19,143 nucleotides of DNA from Thioalkalicoccus limnaeus (GTDB taxonomy: Bacteria; Pseudomonadota; Gammaproteobacteria; Chromatiales; Chromatiaceae), in contig NZ_JBDKXB010000041.1 of assembly GCF_041197575.1 (NCBI RefSeq), positions 1 through 19,143 on the forward strand, given 5' to 3'. This document shows positions 13,731-19,143 of the stretch, in pieces (the stretch's first letter is position 1; the number at the start of each line of letters is the position of its first letter). Below the pieces are notes generated by a model. It worked only from the letters and a program-made list of their open reading frames with translations. It was not told the DNA's origin and did not search any database. The translations under genes were made by a program, and so were the position numbers.

Positions 13731-16700
13731 ATGAAACGGGACCTTGCCACGAAGCGCTTTGAAAAATCGGCCGCGCTGCTCCTCGGTCTGCTTATCTCGG
13801 TGACGGCCGGTGCACCCGCCGCGATGGCGACGGATCAAGTCGAACCGATCAACATCGCCAACTACCCGTTGTTCATCGGTGTCGGCGAGGCCGTCCCGCC
13901 GCTGACGATGCTGATCATGGGTCGGGATCATACCCTCTACTACGAAGCCTATAACGATGCCTCGGATCTGACCGGCAACGGGGTGCTCGATGTCGGCTAC
14001 AAGCCCGATGAGATCAACTACTTCGGCTACTTCGATTCGAATCTCTGTTATAGCTACAACGACAACCGCTTCTCGCCGGTCGCCACCGCGAACGACAAGA
14101 AATGCTCGGGTAATTGGAGTGGCGACTTCCTGAACTATATCACGACCTCCCGAATTGACGCGCTGCGCAAGGTGCTCTACGGCGGTCGGCGCATCGTCGA
14201 CACGAATGAACTAACCGTTCTGGAACGCGCCTACATCCCCCAGGACGCACACTCCTGGGGCAAAGAGTACAAAAGCATCGAGCACGACGGGTACGATATC
14301 CGTCATTACACCCCACTCGGTCTTCCTGCCTCTGGCACCCGGCACCTCTTCGCGAACACGACGCTACTGAAAAGCGGCAACAAGGAGCCGCTGATGCGCG
14401 TCTTGACCGACTCGCGCTTCCGCATCTGGAACTGGGTCGCCAAAGAACGACCGGTCGCGGGGACCACGTGCCAGGACGGCAGCAGCCATACCGCAAGCTG
14501 CACCTATGCGGCACAGACCATTCAGCACAACCATCCGAACAATGCCGAAGAATTTCAGGCATTGATCAGCACTTGGGGGACTGATGGCCAGCGCTGCGGC
14601 TCGGGCCCCATCCCTAACGGCCAGATCAATACTACGGGTTCCAACAACAATCCTTTTCCTGTCTCACCGTGCAGAACCGGTACTCACGAGTATTACCTGA
14701 CCATCATCAACGGCCAGATTTTCGCGCCCGTAACAGGTGACTATCAATTCGCGACGAACGGCGACGACGCTGTGGAGTTCCGCGTCAATGGCGAGGTAGT
14801 GTCCTATTGGTACGGGGGACATGGCCGCAAGGGGGGCACACCAGAAGAAATCGCGAGTGCCATCGGAAACGAGACCAACGCGCAGATCGGGCGTGTGACC
14901 TTGACCCAGGGCTGGCACAGCTTTGAATTCCGCCACGAGGAACGCACCGGAGGGGACAGCTACCAACTGCTCTGGAAGCGCCCCAGTTTCAACTGGGGGG
15001 TCGTGCCCGCGTCCGACTTAAGAGGCCCACAAGGGATTTCGAACACGGCTCCTGTCATTACGGTCTTCAGTACCGAGCGAAACGTCCCCGGCTCCAGCAT
15101 GACCGATTATGTGGTCAGAGTCCGCGTCTGCGATCCAAGTTTTCCGGAGTCGCATTGCAAACGCTACCCGAATGAGAATCGGAAACCGACAGGCATCCTC
15201 CAGCAGTATGGCGAAGCCGATAGGATGCTGTTTGGCTTGCTCTCTGGATCCTTCACGCACGCATACAACATGCGTGGTGGAACCCTGCGCAAGAATATCG
15301 AAAGCTTCAAGAATGAAGTGGACCTTCAGACCGGGATTTTCCGGGAGGATGTGCTCGGGATCGTGCGAACGATCGATCGTTTCCGGATCGTCGACTTCAA
15401 CATGGACCAGAATTATCAATATCAAGGTGGCTGGCTGACGAACCGGCCCATGTCCGAATCAAACACCGCCTTCCCGGACTGGGGAAACCCGATCGGCGAG
15501 ATGATGTACGAGAGCCTGCGCTATTTCTCCGGCAAGGCTGCCCCGACTTCGGAATTTCGGCCTGGCCTGGTTGGTGGCCACGAGCGTGTCACACTGCGCG
15601 ACTACGTCGGCGCCTCGACGATGGATCTCCCGGCGCCGGCCTGGAAGGATCCTTTCCAACGCGAGGATCTACCAGTCTTGCATTGTTCTCCGGCCGCTCA
15701 GTTGGTGATCAGCGACGTCAACCCCTCGTACGATACCCAGTATGTTCCTGGAAGCGCGTTCCACAGCTTCGCAGGCGATATCACTGGCTTGAATGCCGCG
15801 AATGAGGCCAACGCGATCTGGACCGCCGAACATGGCGCCGGATCGCGACCCCATTTCATCGGCCAGGTCGGCAGCGATTACGACGGGGCGCCGACGGCGA
15901 AGACGGTCTCCGGACTCGGCAATATCCGCGGCCTGTCGCCCGCCGAGCCGACCAAGCAGGGCGGCTACTACTCCGCCGGCATCGCCCGTTTCGGCTACGA
16001 GAACGACATTCGCGCCGATCTGCAAGGCAAGCAAAACATCCACACCTTCGCCGTCGCGCTCGCCTCCCCGCTGCCGCGGATCGAGATACCGGTCGGCGAC
16101 AACCTGGTGACACTCGTGCCCTTTGCGAAGTCCGTCGGCGGTTCGTCAATCAGTTCAACCAAAGGCGAGTTCCAGCCGACCAACACGATCGTCGACTTCT
16201 TCGTCGAGAGCTTCGCGAACACCGACCCCGCTTGTCCATCAGCGACTGATTCGGATTGCGATTCCGGCATCAACGACGGGCGCCCCTTCATCAGGTACCG
16301 CGTAAATTTCGAGGACGTTGAGCAGGGCGCCGATCATGACATGGACGCGATCGTGATCTATGACATTCGGGTCAACGACGACGACACCCTGACGGTCGAA
16401 CTGACCTCGGAGTATGCCGCGGGCGGCATCATCCACCATCTTGGCTACGTGATCTCCGGAACCACAGCCGACGGCGTGTACCTCGAGGTGCGCGACACGG
16501 ACACAAAAGCGGCCGACGACCCGGCCTATTTCCTCGACACCCCACCGGGGCTGGCACCCGGCGCCTGTGATGTCACGTCGCCGCCGCCGGCGTGCGCAGA
16601 GGCCTTGCCCTTGTTCGCGACCCGCACCTTTACAGCGAGCACCGGATCCGGCGTGGCTACGGTGCTTGAGAATCCTCTCTGGTATGCGGCCAAGTATGGT

Positions 16701-18848
16701 TCCAAGGGTAACGAAGGCTTACGTGAAGGGCAGCCTTCACCAAACTATTTCCTCGTCACCAACGCAGGCAAGCTTCAACAACAATTGGAGCAAGCATTCC
16801 GACAGATCGCCCTGCTCGGCGAGCAATACGGCACCGCCGCGGCCGCAAGCTCCGCCGTGCTGCAAAGCGACACGCTGCTCTACACGGCGGGATTTCGCAG
16901 TGATGACTGGTCCGGTACGCTCATCGCGAGAGAGATCAACGACGATGGCAGCTTAAGCGCCACTAACTGCGCAAACTGTTGGAACGCGGAGCAATGGCTG
17001 CGCGCCCCTGGGCGCTCGGTCACTCGCAATATTCTGACATACAAAAAAGAGATCGATGGCGATCTGGTCACGCGCACCGCCGTCGAGTTTAAGTTCAATC
17101 AATTGAGCCCCGCCCAACAGATGGCTCTCAACCACTCGCCAGATGGTTCCGAGGACAACCTGGGTTCGCAACGTGTGGATTGGTTACGTGGCGATGAAGA
17201 GGCTCACAACGACTTCCGATCCCGTACGCTCGAACCGCCAGACGGCGACGGCCAACCACGGTTGCTCGGCGACATCGTAAACGCCGATCCGCAATTCATC
17301 GGCCGTTTATACAACGGCCCGAGCCGGCTACTCGGCGCACCATCCTACCGTGAGCGACCCAACGTTCTTTTCGTTGGTGCGAACGATGGCATGTTGCATG
17401 CTTTCAATGCCGAGACCGGCGCCGAACTTTTCGCCTTCGTGCCGAGCGCGCTCCTCGATCCCGAACCCGGCGAGAACTTCTCACCGCTGAGCCGTCTGAT
17501 GGATCCAGGCTACACCGAGACACTGGTCAGTCATCGCTACTACGTCGATGGCACGCCTGTCGTCGAAGAGGTCTATCTAGACAACACCTGGAAGACGGTG
17601 CTGGTCGGCACTCAGGGTGCGGGTGGCCGCTCCGTCTTCGCGCTCGATGTGACGACCCCTACCAGTTTCTCGGCCAACAACCTGCTTTGGGAATTTACCG
17701 ATCCGGACCTAGGCTACAACGTCGGGCAGCCGGCCATCGCCCGCGTGCGTACCGGCGAAAATAGCCACAAATGGGCTGCGATCTTCGGCAACGGCTATAA
17801 TGGAGCGAGCCGCAAGGCCTTTTTGTTCGTCGTCGACATCAGTGACGGAAGCCTAATCGCGAAGGTCGATACCGGCGCTGGCGATGGAAATAATCCGAAT
17901 GGCCTCGCATCGCCTAAATGGACCCACTGGCCACAGCTTGATCTGTTCGCCAACCGCGTTTATGCCGGTGACTTGCTCGGCAACTTGTGGCGGTTCGACA
18001 ATGGCTCAGGAACCTGGAGTGCGACCAAGCTTTTCACGGCCATCGATCCAGACGGAGGGGTGCAACCGATCACAGTTCGTCCGGCAATCGGGTCAGCGGC
18101 GGGCGACAATGACACTCTCATCGTCGGCTTCGGAACTGGCAGCTTTTTCCGTGTGCCTGACGCGGCTGACTGGCAAATCCAGTCCCTCTACGGATTGCGT
18201 GACAAACGAACCAAGGCCGGTGAAGCCCCCTCAGTTCTACCGATCAGCCGCAGCGAGCTTCTAAAGCAAGGTATCGATTCCGAACAAGAGGTGACGATCG
18301 ATGGGAAGGACTACCTGCTTCGGGTCGTCTCCAAGAGAGAGTTCGAGCCACTCGGTGAAGGTGGCCCTGAGCCGCGAGGTTGGTACCTCGACCTCTGTCT
18401 CGCCGGGACAGGTGGCCGGTGCGCCAAAAGCCCCGGTGACGGCGAGCGGGTCATCAGCGAAGCGACCTTCCCAACAGGCATGACGCGGCAGCGCATTCGA
18501 TTCACGACTATGATCCCAAACGAAGATCCATGTAGCGGCGGGCGTGACGGCTTCCTCTACGACCTCGATCTGCTGACCGGCGGGCGCTACGAAGGCGCCG
18601 TGTTCGATCTCAACAGAGACGGGCAGTTCGATGAAGACGATATGCTTGGCCTCAACGGCGAGGATGTACCACCGAGCGGTATCGGATTCGGCGGGGGCGA
18701 GCGTTTGACCGTAATCCCTGCGCCTGGACGTGGCATCGAGTATGGCTTTGGTGGAGATGGCGAAGGCGCAACCCCAGGCGCGGGCGGCATAGGACTCCTG
18801 CCTGAAGATGAGTTATATCGCCGCCAATCCTGGCAGCAATTGCGCTGA
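13731..18848 (+). CDS. pilY1: Type IV pilus tip adhesin/biogenesis factor PilY1 with PA14-like module
   Basis: The 1705-residue product has a Sec signal peptide (APAAMA|TDQ, about 33/34) and an N-terminal PilY1 region (WSGDFLNYITTSRIDALRKVLYGG, Y168IPQDAHSWGKEY). The loop that is often a DxSxS metal site reads PPLTMLIMGRDHTLYYEAYND instead. Residues about 315-430 look like an inserted PA14 domain (YYLTIINGQIFAPVTGDYQF, GDDAVEFRVNG, HSFEFRHEERTGGDSYQLLWKRP). A remnant of the VWA-like fold continues to about 790 (LVISD662VNPSYD). The beta-propeller begins near D1047 (DTLLYTAGFRSDDWSGTL) with NVLFVGANDGMLHAFNA. R1153-G1154-D1155 and an EF-hand-like loop D1626LNRDGQFDEDD are present. In known systems PilY1 caps the pilus, binds Ca2+ and controls retraction; the PA14 part suggests glycan binding here. 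Confidence 0.94.
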   Translation: MKRDLATKRFEKSAALLLGLLISVTAGAPAAMATDQVEPINIANYPLFIGVGEAVPPLTMLIMGRDHTLYYEAYNDASDLTGNGVLDVGYKPDEINYFGYFDSNLCYSYNDNRFSPVATANDKKCSGNWSGDFLNYITTSRIDALRKVLYGGRRIVDTNELTVLERAYIPQDAHSWGKEYKSIEHDGYDIRHYTPLGLPASGTRHLFANTTLLKSGNKEPLMRVLTDSRFRIWNWVAKERPVAGTTCQDGSSHTASCTYAAQTIQHNHPNNAEEFQALISTWGTDGQRCGSGPIPNGQINTTGSNNNPFPVSPCRTGTHEYYLTIINGQIFAPVTGDYQFATNGDDAVEFRVNGEVVSYWYGGHGRKGGTPEEIASAIGNETNAQIGRVTLTQGWHSFEFRHEERTGGDSYQLLWKRPSFNWGVVPASDLRGPQGISNTAPVITVFSTERNVPGSSMTDYVVRVRVCDPSFPESHCKRYPNENRKPTGILQQYGEADRMLFGLLSGSFTHAYNMRGGTLRKNIESFKNEVDLQTGIFREDVLGIVRTIDRFRIVDFNMDQNYQYQGGWLTNRPMSESNTAFPDWGNPIGEMMYESLRYFSGKAAPTSEFRPGLVGGHERVTLRDYVGASTMDLPAPAWKDPFQREDLPVLHCSPAAQLVISDVNPSYDTQYVPGSAFHSFAGDITGLNAANEANAIWTAEHGAGSRPHFIGQVGSDYDGAPTAKTVSGLGNIRGLSPAEPTKQGGYYSAGIARFGYENDIRADLQGKQNIHTFAVALASPLPRIEIPVGDNLVTLVPFAKSVGGSSISSTKGEFQPTNTIVDFFVESFANTDPACPSATDSDCDSGINDGRPFIRYRVNFEDVEQGADHDMDAIVIYDIRVNDDDTLTVELTSEYAAGGIIHHLGYVISGTTADGVYLEVRDTDTKAADDPAYFLDTPPGLAPGACDVTSPPPACAEALPLFATRTFTASTGSGVATVLENPLWYAAKYGSKGNEGLREGQPSPNYFLVTNAGKLQQQLEQAFRQIALLGEQYGTAAAASSAVLQSDTLLYTAGFRSDDWSGTLIAREINDDGSLSATNCANCWNAEQWLRAPGRSVTRNILTYKKEIDGDLVTRTAVEFKFNQLSPAQQMALNHSPDGSEDNLGSQRVDWLRGDEEAHNDFRSRTLEPPDGDGQPRLLGDIVNADPQFIGRLYNGPSRLLGAPSYRERPNVLFVGANDGMLHAFNAETGAELFAFVPSALLDPEPGENFSPLSRLMDPGYTETLVSHRYYVDGTPVVEEVYLDNTWKTVLVGTQGAGGRSVFALDVTTPTSFSANNLLWEFTDPDLGYNVGQPAIARVRTGENSHKWAAIFGNGYNGASRKAFLFVVDISDGSLIAKVDTGAGDGNNPNGLASPKWTHWPQLDLFANRVYAGDLLGNLWRFDNGSGTWSATKLFTAIDPDGGVQPITVRPAIGSAAGDNDTLIVGFGTGSFFRVPDAADWQIQSLYGLRDKRTKAGEAPSVLPISRSELLKQGIDSEQEVTIDGKDYLLRVVSKREFEPLGEGGPEPRGWYLDLCLAGTGGRCAKSPGDGERVISEATFPTGMTRQRIRFTTMIPNEDPCSGGRDGFLYDLDLLTGGRYEGAVFDLNRDGQFDEDDMLGLNGEDVPPSGIGFGGGERLTVIPAPGRGIEYGFGGDGEGATPGAGGIGLLPEDELYRRQSWQQLR

Positions 18849-18900
18849 TCGCAACGATTGCAGCCGAAATCCGGACCAGGGCTAAGGCGTCGGGTAGCAT

Positions 18901-18918
18901 GGTGACCTTACGGTCACC
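18901..18918. repeat. Perfect hairpin downstream of pilY1
   Basis: GGTGACC (18901-18907), loop TTAC, GGTCACC (18912-18918) form a perfect 7-bp stem 52 nt after the pilY1 stop. It lacks a following U-run, so it may be a 3'-end processing or rho-assisted structure instead of a simple terminator. Confidence 0.5.
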
Positions 18919-18950
18919 CCGCCGCCTAAGAACCGCGCTTGCAACTTTCA

Positions 18951-18982
18951 CACATCTTATGTGCTGCAGCACATAAGATGTG
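18951..18982. repeat. Perfect 32-bp palindrome
   Basis: The arm CACATCTTATGTGCTG (18951-18966) is followed with no spacer by its exact reverse complement (18967-18982), centred on CTGCAG. It is AT-richer than the surrounding DNA and 102 nt after pilY1. No U-tract follows on either strand. It might be a two-way transcription end signal, a cruciform, or a recombinase/insertion target; which one is unknown. If the minus-strand frame at the right edge is real, it lies between convergent genes. Confidence 0.75.
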
Positions 18983-19095
18983 GAACCATCGCATGGCCGA
19001 GATCGTGTGGCACCGCCGGGAAACCAGGCGGCAAACAGAGAAAACAAACATCGGCCTAAACGGCGGCAAGGCCCCGGCTTACTCTCCGACCCCGT

Positions 19096-19143
19096 TTATT
19101 GCCGGCGTCCGCTGATGACGGCAATGGCGATGGTGATCGGGGT
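19096..19143 (-). CDS. Possible C-terminal end of a minus-strand gene entering from the right
   Basis: Read on the minus strand, the last 48 nt give an open frame TPITIAIAVISGRRQ ending in TAA at 19098-19096. It would make the neighbour convergent with pilY1 and place the 32-bp palindrome between them. Only 15 codons are visible and other frames are also open (another minus-strand frame runs on to a TAG near 19056, and a plus-strand ATG begins at 19114), so this is a weak call. No function can be given. Confidence 0.2.
   Translation of the reverse strand, partial: TPITIAIAVISGRRQ

Noticed and set aside
18652..19047. Minus-strand frame of 131 codons overlapping the pilY1 3' end
   Set aside because: It crosses the hairpin and the 32-bp palindrome, overlaps pilY1 by about 200 nt and shows no recognisable features.
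1..19143. CRISPR arrays, tRNA or rRNA genes, insertion sequences
   Set aside because: I looked for regularly spaced repeats, tRNA-like cloverleaf segments and transposase motifs and found none.

Overview
The window reads as chromosomal DNA of a G+C-rich anoxygenic phototrophic gammaproteobacterium, most likely a purple sulfur bacterium (Chromatiales). It combines bacteriochlorophyll genes of the bchF-bchN-bchB type, a gammaproteobacterial bioBFHCD operon with a BirA-type operator, and a type IV pilus minor-pilin/PilY1 cluster. The genus cannot be named from the sequence alone.

Layout: (1) 1-3408, minus strand: a sigma70-like promoter followed by bchF, bchN and bchB. The bchB 3' end is cut off by the left edge. 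These genes make the C3-vinyl hydratase and two subunits of the dark-operative protochlorophyllide reductase. (2) 3636-8274, minus strand: a biotin operon bioB-bioF-bioH-bioC-bioD. Its genes overlap or lie very close, and a 10-bp-arm BirA-like dyad covers the -35 element. bioA is not in the operon. (3) 8666-9610, plus strand: an exported serine hydrolase of the class A beta-lactamase-like fold with a twin-arginine signal. (4) 9633-10712, minus strand: ruvB without ruvA or ruvC beside it. (5) 11032-18848, plus strand: fimT/gspH-like, pilV, pilW, pilX and a very large pilY1, preceded by a good sigma54 (-24/-12) site. (6) 18849-19143: non-coding DNA with a short hairpin and a perfect 32-bp palindrome, then possibly the end of a minus-strand gene.

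How the genes work together: BchN and BchB form the catalytic part of protochlorophyllide reductase (with BchL encoded elsewhere), and BchF acts later on the C3 side chain. BioC and BioH methylate and demethylate the pimeloyl-ACP precursor; BioF, BioD and BioB carry out three of the four ring-assembly steps. FimT, PilV, PilW and PilX are expected to form the priming tip complex of a type IV pilus with PilY1 as the tip adhesin.

The most unusual points are the PA14-like lectin module in a PilY1 that lacks the usual metal-site motif in its N-terminal region, the perfect 32-bp palindrome behind pilY1, the sigma54 site driving minor pilins, and a dyad at the bchF promoter that resembles the biotin operator but has 3 extra bp. 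Also notable are perfect dyads at both ends of the isolated ruvB and an acidic insert in PilV. No wholly new system is evident.
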